From Helianthus annuus (lineage: Eukaryota; Streptophyta; Magnoliopsida; Asterales; Asteraceae), in contig NC_035436.2 in assembly GCF_002127325.2 (NCBI RefSeq), forward strand, positions 106,787,591-106,851,590: DNA of 64,000 nt, in the 5' to 3' direction. Below, in pieces: positions 20,714 through 34,100 of the stretch (the first letter of the stretch is position 1; the number at the start of each line of letters is the position of its first letter). The position numbers and the translations under genes are program-made. The notes under the pieces were generated by a model. It did not search any database. It was given only the letters and a program-made list of their open reading frames with translations, and was not told the origin of the DNA.

Positions 20714-23700
20714 TGTCACACCCTGCTAGTAGCAGAAGCGTATTGTGTGTGACGTAAGAAAGGTAATTATTGCATCCAAATGTATTAACAACATGAACCA
20801 ACAACGATGCCATAGATATATAGTTTTCAACAAACGATTACAAGTTCTCAACAACGTTTGACATAGCATAGTTCTAAGTTATTTACACATAACAAAAGAT
20901 AGCTTTTGACATAAAACATAGTGAGGTTATGTCCCCTATATACCCATACGAAGTTGGGATATAAAAGACAAACCCTCCAAAAGTGGTCATCGTTGTCATT
21001 TATTTTCCCGAATCCCATAGTGAATCACCGGCTCAAGACCTGTTTCCTGAAATACATGTAGTTTTAAAAAGTCAACAAAAGGTTGAGCGAGTTCATGCAG
21101 TATTTGTTATCATGTGAAATCTCATAAATGTTATCTTGTAATCATGGTATGTTCTGATTCATTCATGGAGTCTGTTAAGGATCTATCAGTGGGTAGCGAG
21201 CCCCCTGACATAATGTACCATAAGCAAATAACCAAACCGAGAACACTTTGTCATCATTGGGATCACAAAAGCACTCCAGGGTATACCAACCAGGAGTGGG
21301 GCGTGCCTCAAGCCCAATAGATCTACACCTTTTGCACCTTGGTCACTAAGTGATTAGTGGTTACTAATGTTATCTCCCTACTTATGCACATTGATCATGT
21401 TATCTACTACTCCGTAACTAACATACCAATAGTTTTAGCATGTATTTCCCCTCGATGTTTTTGAAAACAAAACATTGAAAACAGTGAAAGGAGGGACATG
21501 AACTCACAAATTTGCGTTCTGTGTAATATGATATCGAAGTGAGCGTCCGTACGTGTCACTAACCTACATGTGTACTAATCTCGTTAGACACTAGGTCTTT
21601 CGGACCTCGTACAAGTTGTTCATCTTGGATTCTTTGTTATGTTCTCGTTTGTCATCTTTGGAACAACTTTGTATTTTAGAGCGTTGATAGTTTACTCGCT
21701 CGATTGTTATGTGTATTCATGTATTCTATACGTATTGAATTATATGCGAACGGCTTCGAACCTATGTCATTGGGCTTTTCCCACGTTTCATTGTTATTGG
21801 GCCTAGCCCTAGTTTTCTTGTTACTGGGCCTAGCCCTAGTTTTTAATGTCATTGGGCCTAGCCCTAGTTTTCTTGTTATTGGGCCTAGCCCTAGTTTTTA
21901 ATGTCATTGGGCCTAGCCATAGTTTTACAGTCATTGGGCCTAGCCCTAGTTTTTAATGTCATTGGGCCTAGCCCTAGTTTTCTTGTTATTGGGCCTAGCC
22001 CTAGTTTTTAGTGTCATTGGGCCTAGCCCTAGTTTTACTGTCATTGGGCCTAGCCCTAGTTTTTAATGTCATTGGGCCTAGCCCTAGTTTTAGTAATTTG
22101 GGTCTAGCCTAAATCTAATCCTAGTGAGTCCATTAAATATACTCTTGCAATTTTTACCAAAAATTCACCAAGCATGTAAATAAGTTCGTTTTTCACATGA
22201 AAAATACTTGGTAATTTTTATAGTTTTCGACTTTCCGGATTCTTGTTTTTGACCACTTAGTTATGTGTTCGCTTTAGTGTCTAAAAATATGTTATTTTTA
22301 AACTCGACATTGTAATAACTTGTTCACGATGTCGATATGCCCAATTTGTCGTCATCAAGTGTTATGTATTTCCATTTCGGCCATTTTATTTAATTGTCCG
22401 ATTAACTAGCATTTCTTGGACCATATAGGAACATGTATGTGTATTTATTTTGATCACCCTATAGGTATCTAATACATACACATATAGCACATAATACATG
22501 CACTTGACAAGTTTCCAAAAAAATATATATAATTTTTTACCAAAAATTATATATACATATATGGTTACATTTTTAACCATTTATTTTTGTAAAAGAATAA
22601 GTTTTAGTCCATAAAACTTATTGAATATTTAAGACTGAAATATTCTCATTAGGGTTTCCAAAATGACGTTTATGACCACTAATCGCGTTTAACCTTGTTA
22701 ATCACCCTTTGATCACATTTTTAATCGCGATTAGATTTTTAGAAAAATTCGCCATAGTTTCCCCTAAACGATGACGTTTCCCACGTTTTCAAAACGCGTT
22801 TAAACCATGTTTAAACCCATAATCATAATCAATACAATAATTTTCAACCCATCAACTTTTATATATAATCATACATGCAAATCTTCAAAGGCTTATTTCT
22901 ATAATATCTGTCAAGTATTCTAAAAACAACAATATTTTTGTGCTCAATATTTAATCACACTTTTTACATAAACTTGTTTATATAAACCTTTCAAGACTAC
23001 TAAAAATAAATATATTTTTATGTTTATCCACAAGTTCCATATGCTTATATAACCTTAACTAGGTTATATTAGAATTTTGCTAGTTTAAAAATCAAGTGTT
23101 TAACTTCATTATCAACCTTATATATTTAAAAAAAAAATCATTTACACCTCTACACAAAAAGTTCATGAAGCTTTGAGGGTGATGATCTTGCTTAATCTAA
23201 ACATATTCATGTTTAGATTGTATTATTCCTTTTTTTTTAAACATAATATGGCAAGATCATATTATCTCATATAATCTACACTACTACAACATCAAAAATC
23301 AACACAAACAATATATATTTAGTCATGTTATCTTGTTTATATTCTTTTTTTTTGTATTCCTTTTAGTGAGTTTCAAGATGAATTCCCTTGTACTTATATA
23401 ATATACATAACATGGGGTACAAAAAAAAAGGATTTAAGTATCTTACTACTAGCACAAATGGCTAGGGTAGAAGCTAGTGAAGAAGATGAAGATTTGTAAG
23501 CACCCAAGTATGAGAAATGCTTCCCAATCAAACTTCTATGTCTTGAGCTTCCTAGATCACCTTGTAGTGAGATATATATGCTTGATTTTGGCTTAATATT
23601 AAGTGAAAAATGGGGATTGGTGGTGGGCTCTTGAAGCCGTAGATAGAGAAAGACTAGAGGAGGTTTTTTTTTTCTTTTTTCTTTACATGAGTTTGAAAGT

Positions 23701-24827
23701 TGTAAGTGGTAAGAATGAGGGGATTGTAGGTGATTGTCAATATTTGCAAAGATCTTTATAAGTCAATAAGTGTCATACCTTTCAAATCTTCCTCATGATT
23801 TTACCAACTGATCCAAGTAACTTGTGGGTGTGTGAGGATGGCCCATGTGTTGACTGAAAAGGGGAGGCATGGTGATTAGATTTCCTTTCATTTTTTTTCT
23901 AAACATGTTATATATATGATATATTTAATGTTAAGTGTAGTTTTTGGTAATTATGTTTACTAGGTAAAGTAGGGTGTAACTAATAGTTTAAGTTCTTAAG
24001 TGATATTAACTAGTTCACTAGGCTAGTTGGTATTAGTTTCGAGTGGTAAAAATACCACTAGTTCGCTCGTCGGTTCGATATCGGGTGATATACGAAAGGT
24101 GAAATTTAGTACCGGGAGCGATGGTTTTAGTTTACCATTGTTGCTATGGCGTTTATGTAAGGTGTTTACGACGCCAAAATATGGCTAACTAGTTCGCTAG
24201 CTTTTTAGTTTAGGCAATTGGTTGGTAAAAATATCAATTATTCGCCTAACGGCTCGAATTTGGACAAGTTGTGAACAATGCGGCGTAGCACCGAAAGCCT
24301 ATGTTTCGGACACCCCACTATTATCCTTATGTTGTTTTCACATGCTTGTTATCATTTTCCATAATTCCGGAGTCTCGGAAATGCTTAATTATTAATACGG
24401 ACGAGTTAAAAATGTTATATTTTTAGCGAAACAGACGTTTTAGTATTTAGGGCGTTGTACCGGAAAGTTATAGATTTTTGCAAGATATGTTTTCTCATTA
24501 GTATTTTCTTATGTAAATGGACTCAGTTATGTTATCCGTGTGCCGTTTTTCATTGTTTCGTTCTGTTTTCACGGTTTTGCTGGCATGAATAGTGTAACCG
24601 TGAATAGTGCACGTGGCACTTTCTACCAACCCTTTTTAGGACATTGTTTGACTGGTTTCGAAATATGACGAAAACCAGCATATGTTTTAGCTTTGTTTCC
24701 TTGTCCCAACCTTGTTATCCAATTAACGACGCTGTTACATAATTAAATTACGCTAAATGCATGAGATTATGTAAATAAAATAGTGATTAGTTTGTACGGA
24801 ATTGCCGGTTTATTGCCATTTGTCACA
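20714..24827 (-). repeat. 3' LTR of element D (4114 bp)
   Basis: On the plus strand it starts TGTCACACCCTGC and ends TTGCCATTTGTCACA. It is AT-rich and holds a 27-bp minisatellite (21768-22096). No gene is seen; open frames inside, such as 21114-21320, are incidental. Confidence 0.9.
21768..22096. repeat. 27-bp minisatellite in the left D LTR
   Basis: About twelve units with the core GGGCCTAGCCCTAGTTTT, spaced by alternating TCTTGTTATT and TAATGTCATT. It is an expanded form of the six-unit array in D2. Confidence 0.9.
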
Positions 24828-24840
24828 TTCTCCCCCTGTT
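24828..24840 (-). promoter_or_regulatory. Polypurine tract of element D
   Basis: The minus strand reads AACAGGGGGAGAA directly before the LTR start TGTGACA. Confidence 0.9.
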
Positions 24841-24859
24841 AAAAAGAATTTCATCCCGA

Positions 24860-26129
24860 AATTCACGTTGACTTATCCCTTAAAGGACTCTTCCCGATCA
24901 GGTGGAAGGGTACATTGTATTGATCTGAACTCCACGTTCCCATGTATTCTCGGGTTCGTGACGTGAGTTCCAGCGGACTTTTACTAGTTTAATACGACTT
25001 CTCCTTGTCTTGTGGACTTTCCAATCCATAACCTAAACAGGTTCTTTGGTAAACTGGAGTTTGTCGTTTACGTGAATTCCATCCGCTAGGATGATAACTG
25101 TTTTCATTTGTTGGACTTTTCTTAAGATTCGACACATGAAATGTGTCATGTACGTTACTGAGTTCTTCTGGAAGTTTCAACTTTTACGCGACGGTACCAA
25201 TCTTTTCTAGGATTTCAAATGGCCCAATGTATCTCGGGTTTATTTTTCCGCGTTTCTCGAATCTAGCTACGCCTTTCCAAGGCGAGACTTTCAGTAAGAC
25301 TTTGTCTCCGACCTCGAAGACTAATGGTTTACGTCTTCTATCCACGTAGCTCTTTTGTCTGTCACGAGCCACTTTGATACGGTCTCGTATCTTTGCTATC
25401 TTGTCAGTAGTCTCTTGGACTAGTTCAGGGCCAATGAGTTGTTTGTCTCCGACTCCCGCCCAACACAGCGGTGATCGGCACTTCCGTCCATATAGTGCTT
25501 CATATGGGGCAGCTTTGATACTTGTGTGATAACTGTTATTATAGGGAAAACTCCACCAGCGGTAAATGAGTATCCCAGTTTTTGCCCAAACCATCACACA
25601 GGCGTGAAGCTTGTCCTCCAACGTTTGGATGGTTCATTTGCTTTGTCCATCGATTTGCGGATGAAATGATGTGCTTAGATCCAGACGAGATCCAAGCGAT
25701 TCCTGAAATGATTGCCATATTCTTGACAGAAAGCGACTATCGCGATCCGAGATTATTGAAATAGGTACTCCTTGACGTGCTATTATTTCTTTGAGATAAA
25801 GCTCAGCTAACTTCTTTGAGCTGACTTGGTTAATCGATCGACGATAACCCAAATCATGTCATGACCTCGAGAGGTCCGTGGGAGTCCTGTAATGAAATCC
25901 GTTGATATATGTTCCCATTTCCAAACGGGAATCTCGGGTTGTTGTAATTGTCCAGATGGCTTTTGATACTCGGCCTTGACCTTTGCACAAGTTAGGCATT
26001 TCCCAACGTAGGTCGCACTATCTCCTTTGAGATTAGGCCACTAGTAATATTCCTTTACATCCTGATACATCTTATCAGATCCGGGATGTATTGAATATTT
26101 TGACTTATGTGCTTCATCCAACACTAAGT
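24860..26129 (-). pseudogene. Element D integrase with chromodomain remnant, several breaks
   Basis: In minus-strand order the pieces are the zinc-binding region (SIHPGSDKMY to [11 protein letters not shown], with a Trp-to-stop change near 26041), the core with TDFITGLP and IISDRDSRF (second catalytic Asp intact, 25634-25852), a break inside HPQIDGQSK before the catalytic Glu, and the C-terminal part (25184-25621) with [22 protein letters not shown] and [13 protein letters not shown]. Degenerate chromodomain sequence follows to about 24860. Integrase joins element DNA to the chromosome; here at least three frame breaks prevent that. Confidence 0.8.
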
Positions 26130-26770
26130 CTAGCAATCCGCCAAAGTAAGGAATCCAGATTCTTCCCATGAAGTACCTTGTGCCATCTTTGATCTCTTCC
26201 AATCGTTCTCTAATCCTCGCAAGGATTCTGCTTGAATGTTCTCTGGCTTTAGGGCTTCTAGTTGTGTATCGCGCACACGAGTAGTGAAGTTCATCTGAAT
26301 GGTTAACTCTAAAGCTCGTACTCGTAAAGTTTTGACTCGCTCTTTCCGGCTCAAAGTATCCGCCACAACATTAGCTTTGCCCGGATGGTACTTGATTTCA
26401 CAGTTATAGTCATTCAACAATTCTACCCATCGCCGCTGGCGCATGTTTAATTCTTTTTTATTGATTATATGTTGAAGACTTTTATGGTCTGTGAATATGG
26501 TACACATAGTACCATAGAGATAGTGACACCAATCTTTAAAGCGAATACCACTGCGCCCAACTTCAGGTTGTGAGTGGTATAATTCTTTTCATGAACTTTC
26601 AATTGTCGTGACGCGTACGCGATGACTTTTTCACATTGCATTAGAACACAACCCAAACCTTGGTGCGATGCATCACAATACACCACAAAGTCATCAGTAC
26701 CGTCAGGGAGTGATAAGGTTGGTGCTTGGCATAGTTTATCCTTGAGTGTTTGAAATGCCACTTCTTGTTT
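26130..26770 (-). pseudogene. Element D RNase H domain and linker, frameshifted
   Basis: The reading [20 protein letters not shown] to [15 protein letters not shown] and [14 protein letters not shown] matches gypsy RNase H, but the catalytic Glu in the usual HDLELGAVV is a Lys here (HNLKLGAVV). A frameshift near 26505 moves the rest, TDHKSLQHI to [10 protein letters not shown], to another frame (26130-26507), which keeps the third Asp. Confidence 0.8.
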
Positions 26771-27640
26771 TTCACCCCAATCGAACTTTTTATCCTTTTG
26801 AGTGAGTGAGGTTAGCGGTTGAGAAATTTTTAAGAAATTTCTCGATGAATCTTTGATAGTATCCCGCTAAACCCAGAAATTGTCTTACTTCCGTTGGGGT
26901 CTTTGGAACGCTCCAGCTCTTTATAGCTTCTATCTTAGCTGGGTCCACATGAATTCCATTCTCGTTCACGACGTGATCGAGAAATTAGACCTCGCGAATC
27001 CAAAATTCGCATTTTGAGAATTTAGCATACAAGTGTTCTTTCTTAAGTAGCTCCAGAATAGTTCTCAAGTCTTGCTCATGTTCCGCCTTGGTTCATGAGT
27101 ATATTAAAATGTCATCAATGAATACGATCACGAACTTGTCGAGATATGGCTTAGATACGCGATTCGTCAAATCCATGAATACGGCGGGAGCGTTTGTTAA
27201 GCCAAAGGGCATAACAAGGAACTAGTAATGCCCATAGCGAGTCCTGAACGCTAACATAGGAATGCTTTCCTCTTAGATCCTCAGCTGATGGTGTTCGGAT
27301 CTTGGATCAATTTTGGAATAGAAGCTAGAACCTTGTAACTGATCGAACAAGTCATCAATCCTTGCTAAAGGATACCTGTTCTTTATGGTTAACTTGTTCA
27401 GTTCTCGGTAATCTATACACATTCGAAAGGTTCCGTCTTTCTTCTTGACAAATAGCACCGGAGCTCCCCAAGGTGAGAAACTCGGTTTATTGAATCCTTT
27501 GTCAAACAATTCCTGAAACTGAATAAATAATTCCTGCATCACCCTCGAGTCTATATGAAGCTTTCGCCACCGGTGCAGCTCCTGGCACAAGATCGATACT
27601 GAATTCGACTTGTCGCTGCGGAGGTAGTCCCGGCAAGTCT
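26771..27640 (-). pseudogene. Element D reverse transcriptase, stops and frameshifts
   Basis: The N-terminal part (27273-27590) reads [23 protein letters not shown] in two adjoining blocks, then [20 protein letters not shown] and a degraded DPRSEHHQL. The catalytic FIDDILIYS is present near 27105 but is followed at once by a stop. Upstream (about 27640) the residues [19 protein letters not shown] mark the protease-RT linker. The thumb sequence continues to about 26820 with further stops. Confidence 0.8.
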
Positions 27641-28015
27641 TTTGGAAAGACTTCAGGGTATTCCATTACCACAGGGATGTCCTCCACCTTGCGTTACTCG
27701 GCCTTCTTGTCGACCACATGGACAAGAAAGGCGATGCATCCTGTTCTCAGACTCTTCCGAGCCTTCATACAGTTGTTGGTCAGCAGTCGTGTGTCGTGTT
27801 TCTCTCTGTGCACCAAAAGATGTTCTCTCGTCAGACAGGGGGAAAAAGAATAATAGTTTTCGCAACACAACTACTTCTGCTCGGTTGTCGGCCAACCAGT
27901 CTATGCTAGAAGTTAAGTCGTAACAACCTAATTGAATGAGTGAAAAGTCGTTACTGAATTTTCGTGCTCCAAGTTCGAGTGTGCATCCTTTGATGTCTTT
28001 CCTGACTTGACTAAT

Positions 28016-28339
28016 TTACCATTGGTCAATCCTATTGAATGGGAGGACGTCTTGTTTACTTGACTCGGCCAAGCATACTTTGAATTTTATGGGGATGAAG
28101 CCAATACTGACACCGGTGTTAAACAAAATGGATGCAACGGGTCGGTTGATAGGAACGTATCGGTGACCCTTAATGACTTCACATGACTTCGCTAATTCCT
28201 CATTAGCTAACTTGATAGAGCAAGACATGTTTAACCTACATGACTCTAATTCGTGTATATGCTTAGTATCTAAAGACACTAAGTTAAGCCTGCGTTGGTA
28301 TCCAAAGAATTGATACATGATGGTTGTAGAGTAGAGCAT
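28016..28339 (-). pseudogene. Element D aspartic protease remnant
   Basis: The motif RPVASILFNTGVSIGFIP corresponds to the retroviral-type protease active site ILFDTGAS.SFI, with the catalytic Asp changed to Asn and Ala to Val. The protease normally cleaves the Gag-Pol polyprotein. Flanking sequence to 27690 is degenerate. Confidence 0.65.
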
Positions 28340-28689
28340 ATCCCTGGACTTGCTTACTCACTAGCTTGATTCATGCTTAACCATCCATGCTCGTAGTGAC
28401 CTCCTTACCATAGTAAAACCACCTCGTTCATTCTTAAATATAGCTAACTCATTAGTTTCTGTTTTGTGCCAAGTCTCAGCACACTGATACTCTTGTCACT
28501 TTTGCAAGTGCCCTCATGATGAAAGTTTCACCTATCTCATTCCGAATTTTGACAAGTTATTAGCATACTTCTTAATGCGAGCATCGATTATGGTAGTAAT
28601 CGCCTTCACTTTGCGTGTCACGGGATTTCTCTTTCTCTTAACACCCTCCTTGGGCAGTCCCCCATCCTCACCACACCCTTGGCGAGACT

Positions 28690-29300
28690 AACTGAGAGAG
28701 TTACTTGAAAATAAATCTAGGTAGGGTGACATGATGTGATCATGATTCGGATCTCAGGGCTAAACCCCAAATGTAGCGCTCAGTGCATTTGGATTCGAGT
28801 GTTATCCAATATGCAATCAATCCTTGACAGACTGTAGAGGCGTCGGGGTAACTAACAACATTAGCTCTAATCATGATCAAGTTCTAGAGCTCGGTTCCCA
28901 AACATGGAATTTTTCCACTAGCGAGCAATACTCTTCTCGCTTAAGATTCTTGAGTTCTTCCCACAATAACCTCTTTGTTGTATTACTCCCTATAGTTTGC
29001 ACTTGGAGATTCCACCAAGTTAACGCCTCATTCAACAGAAGGCTATTCGTTTACCAAAACGTTTACTTAGGAGTACATTTATTAGCAAGGTTAACTGACT
29101 TCCTTGCCTTTATCTAGCGGATAGAACTCACCGCCCCTTCCGTATCAATGAGGTCTCGCGGCTTATAATCCGGAAAAGCCTTAGGATTAAAATATGGTGT
29201 GATTGCATCTCCAAGTGTGGCATTGCCACTCATTCTTGTCCCATCGGGATTTGAACCACTTGAACTACCGGTACCATCAGTACCATCACTAGTGTCGACT
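28690..29300 (-). pseudogene. Element D gag remnant
   Basis: Minus-strand translation in broken frames gives NPKAFPDYKPRDLIDTEGAV near 29180 and NEALTWWNLQVQTIG followed by WEELKNLKREEYC near 28970. Both resemble the retrotransposon Gag core (LTWWN..WEEFK..MREEFCP). Stops interrupt it. No clear zinc knuckle was found downstream. Confidence 0.6.
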
Positions 29301-31098
29301 CGACAACCTCATGTTGTTCCATATGACCTCTAGTTCAACTTTAATAGTAGGGCGCTGATTAACTGACCCTCTTCTAGGCGTAGATTTTCTTGTCGATGCC
29401 ACGTTGTTTCCGATACATAGTATCATTGGGTCTAGGCTTTTATTTGGACAGATATAGCCTATCATGCGCCTAAGAATTAAGAATGTGATTGGTCATGGAA
29501 ACCTCAAGACAGCGCTGCTCTGGTATGTTCGAACAATGATATACATGAATAAATGCATTCCAAAATGCATAGTACCTCTTGAGTGTATTAGCCATGTGCC
29601 TAAATGGGAAAAGAAGTAATTCGTTGAGAAGGAGAAACCAAACGGTCGTCTCCAATTTTTACAACGTGTATCCCATACTTCATGGATCTCGATCGCCCAA
29701 AGTAGGAAAAATCCTTCGCCGCACTAGCCCGTGTGACGAATACGTTGATACTCCTTGAGCTCCATGAGCTTCGACAAGATTGTTATAATTTCCATAGATG
29801 TCGAATAATAAAATGAAGGGGTTGTAGCTTGGCTCATGCCATAGTATCCCTTGGAATAAGACAAATATCAAACGACGAAATTTTAATGTAATCATCTCCG
29901 ATAATAAGATAAGGTAAGGTGTCATAGACACCAAAGAACCAGCCCATGTACAAGAATTTCGAGAATGTTGAGGAAAAATCCTCCATGAGTGGCTAACGGG
30001 TTTTGTTTGCTTTTGATGACTAGTCTCAGATGGCTCGTGTTATAGATCGAATGTTAAGTGCAAACAATACGTGTAGTCTTCCTGTATCGTAGAGTGTTAT
30101 AGTAACCATTCCGGTTAGTGTTCTACTGGATAGAAATTTGAACAACTTAAGAACTTCGAATGGATAGTGATCTCTTGGTTTGACCCGCAGAGCCCACCAG
30201 GATTCCCATGCACTACAAGTTGTTATTACGTGGGCCCCCGTAATAATAAATTGCCTTGCATGGTCACCCCAGTGTCTCTCGTTCAAAGCAGGCGAACAGT
30301 CAGAGAGAGGAGTCTATTGTCTACATACCTTCAACATAGAAGGGACCTTCGTGTTGGTCGACGTGCCAATGCCCCTTATCATTACTCGTGAAAGGGCACA
30401 ACGTAAGACAGAATAGAAATATAGAGAATCCGTAACAATAGCAATTGGAGGGGCAACTTTAAGATGAGTACTTCATCTTCCTTTTCTGGACGAGAGTGTC
30501 ATCAATCACGATTAGTATGAGCCTCAGGGACCTCGCCCCACTAGTAGAGTTGTTGTCCAAGGCCGCCACCTCCGCCTCGTCGTCACTACCGATGCCGGAC
30601 ATATACCATCCGAGGGAAAACAACCATCTTCCACGGGATCAATTCTTTAGGGTCTCGCTTAGGGACCACGACCGCTATAAGCATCGTAATAGATGCGAGG
30701 TCATCATTCTCATCACGTGAGTCAAGTGTAAAAATAGAATTCATAGTCGAAGGTATTTTCATTCTTGGCAAATATTCCGTACAACACATATATAAATACA
30801 TTATATATATAATCACTAAATCTCATGTTATTTTTGTTCTCATGTTTCACATGTAAGCCTTAGTGTTTTCAAGTCTACTCCTTATAGACTAAACATGTAT
30901 TGAACCACATCAGTTACTTATGATTGAGCCTGCGTGATAGATCCTCATATTATAGTGACACAATGAAAACCTTTTGTCATTTTGTCATACTTTTTGAAAT
31001 CATCTTTGTAATGTTATCAACTTTGTTTTCATGTGAGAACCCTTGGTGATTGTAGACCAAACTTTATAAAAGTTTGTCCCCAGTTCACTACAATCGGA
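29301..31098 (-). other. Leader and degraded 5' interior of element D
   Basis: Between the recognisable gag and the primer-binding site I see no supported gene or repeat. Small open frames on either strand show no family resemblance. Confidence 0.5.
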
Positions 31099-31110
31099 GC
31101 TCTGATACCA
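31099..31110 (-). promoter_or_regulatory. Primer-binding site of element D
   Basis: The minus strand reads TGGTATCAGAGC three bases from the 5' LTR, complementary to initiator tRNA-Met. Confidence 0.92.
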
Positions 31111-31113
31111 ATC

Positions 31114-34100
31114 TGTCACACCCTGCTAGTAGCGGAAGCGTATTGTGTGTGACGTAAGAAAGGTAATCATTGCATCCAAATGTATTAACAACATGAACCA
31201 ACAGCGATGCCATAGATATATAGTTTTCAACAAAAGATTACAAGTTCTCAACAACGTTTGACATAGCATAGTTCTAAGTTATTTACACATAACAAAAGAT
31301 AGCTTTTGACATAAAACATAGTGAGGTTATGTCCCCTATATACCCATACGAAGTTGGGATATAAAAGACAAACCCTCCAAAAGTGGTCATCGTTATCATT
31401 TGTTTTCCCGAATCCCATAGTGAATCACCGGCTCAAGACCTGTTTCTTGAAATACATGTAGTTTTAAAAAGTCAACAAAAAGTTGAGCGAGTTCATGCAG
31501 TATTTGTTATCATGTGAAATCTCATAAATGTTATCTTGTAATCATGGTATGTTCTGATTCATTCATGGAGTCTGTTAAGGATCTATCAGTGGGTAGCGAG
31601 CCCCCTGACATAATGTACCATAAGCAAATAACCAAACCGAGAACACTTTGTCATCATTGGGATCACAAAAGCACTCCAGGGTATACCAACCAGGAGTGGG
31701 GCGTGCCTCAAGCCCAATGGATCTACACCTTTTGCACCTTGGTCACTAAGTGATTAGTGGTTACTAATGTTATCTCCCTACTTATGCACATTGATCATGT
31801 TATCTACTACTCCGTAACTAACATACCAATAGTTTTAGCATGTATTTCCCCTCGATGTTTTTGAAAACAAAACATTGAAAACAGTGAAAGGAGGGACATG
31901 AACTCACAAATTTGCGTTCTGTGTAATATGATATCGAAGTGAGCGTCCGTACGTGTCAGTAACCTACATGTGTACTAATCTCGTTAGACACTAGGTCTTT
32001 CGGACCTCGTACAAGTTGTTCATCTTGAATTCTTTATTATGTTCTCGTTTGTCATCTTTGGAACAACTTTGTATTTTAGAGCGTTGATAGTTTACTCGCT
32101 CGATTGTTATGTGTATTCATGTATTCTATACGTATTGAATTATATGCGAACGGCTTCGAACCTATGTCATTGGGCTTATCCCACGTTTCATTGTTATTGG
32201 GCCTAGCCCTAGTTTTCTTGTTACTGGGCCTAGCCCTAGTTTTTAATGTCATTAGGCCTAGCCCTAGTTTTCTTGTTATTGGGCCTAGCCCTAGTTTTTA
32301 ATGTCATTGGGTCTAGCCCTAGTTTTACTGTCATTGGGCCTAGCCCTAGTTTTTAATGTCATTGGGCCTAGCCCTAGTTTTCTTGTTATTGGGCCTGGCC
32401 CTAGTTTTTACTGTCATTGGGCCTAGCCCTAGTTTTACTGTCATTGGGCCTAGCCCTAGTTTTTAATGTCATTGGGCCTAGCCCTAGTTTTAGTAATTTG
32501 GGTCTAGCCTAAATCTAATCCTAGTGAGTCCATTAAATATACTCTTGCAATTTTTACCAAAAATTCACCAAGCAAGTAAATAAGTTCGTTTTTCACATGA
32601 AAAATACTTGGTAATTTTTATAGTTTTCGACTTTCCGGATTCTTGTTTTTGACCACTTAGTTATGCGTTCGCTTTAGTGTCTAAAAATATGTTATTTTTA
32701 GACTCGACATTGTAATAATATGTTCACGATGTCGATACGCCCAATTTGTCGTCATCAAGTGTTATGTATTTCCATTTCGGCCATTTTATTTAATTGTCCG
32801 ATTTACTAGCATTTCTTGGACCATATAGGAACATGTATGTGTATTTATTTTGATCACCCTATAGGTATCTAATACATACACATATAGCACATAATACATG
32901 CACTTGACAAGTTTCCAAAAAAATATATATAATTTTTACCAAAAATTATATATACATATATGGTTACATTTTTAACCATTTATTTTTGTAAAAGAATAAG
33001 TTTTAGTCCATAAAACTTATTGAATATTTAAGACTGAAATATTCTCATTAGGGTTTCCAAAATGACGTTTATGACCACTAATCGCGTTTAACCTTGTTAA
33101 TCACCCTTTGATCCCATTTTTAATCACGATTAGATTTTTAGAAAAATTCGCCATAGTTTCCCCTAAACTATGACGTTTCCCACGTTTTCAAAACGCGTTT
33201 AAACCATGTTTAAACCCATAATCATAATCAATACAATAATTTTCAACCCATCAACTTTTATATATAATCATGCATGCAAATCTTCAAGAGCTTATTTCTA
33301 TAATATCTGTCAAGTATTCTAAAAACAACAATATTTGTGCGCTCAATATTTAATCACACTTTTTATATAAACTTGTTTATATAAACCTTTCAAGACTACT
33401 AAAAATAAATATATTTTTATGTCTATCCACAAGTTCCATATGCTTATATAAACTTAACTAGGTTATATTAGAATTTTGCTAGTTTAAAAATCAAGTGTTT
33501 AACTTCATTATCAACCTTATATATTTAAAAAAAAATCATTTACACCTCTACACAAAAAGTTCATGAAGCTTTGAGGGTGATGATCTTGCTTAATCTAAAC
33601 ATATTCATGTTTAGATTGTATTATTCCTTTTTTTTAAACATAATATGGCAAGATCATATTATCTCATATAATCTACACTACTACAACATCAAAAATCAAC
33701 ACAAACAATATATATTTAGTCATGTTATCTTGTTTATATTCTTTTTTTTTTGTATTCCTTTTAGTGAGTTTCAAGATGAATTCCCTTGTACTTATATAAT
33801 ATACATAACATGGGGTACAAAAAAAAGGATTTAAGTATCTTACTACTAGCACAATGGCTAGGGTAGAAGCTAGTGAAGAAGATGAAGATTTGTAAGCACC
33901 CAAGTATGAGAAATGCTTCCCAATCAAACTTCTATGTCTTGAGCTTCCTAGATCACCTTGTAGTGAGATATATATGCTTGATTTAGGCTTAATATTAAGT
34001 GAAAAATGGGGATTGGTGGTGGGCTCTTGAAGCCGTAGATAGAGAAAGACTAGAGGAGGTTTTTTTTTTTTCTTTTTTCTTTACATGAGTTTGAAAATTG

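Noticed and set aside
21768..22096. Telomere-like CCCTAG repeats
   Set aside because: The plant telomere unit is CCCTAAA. These are 27-bp units within an LTR bounded by transposon ends.
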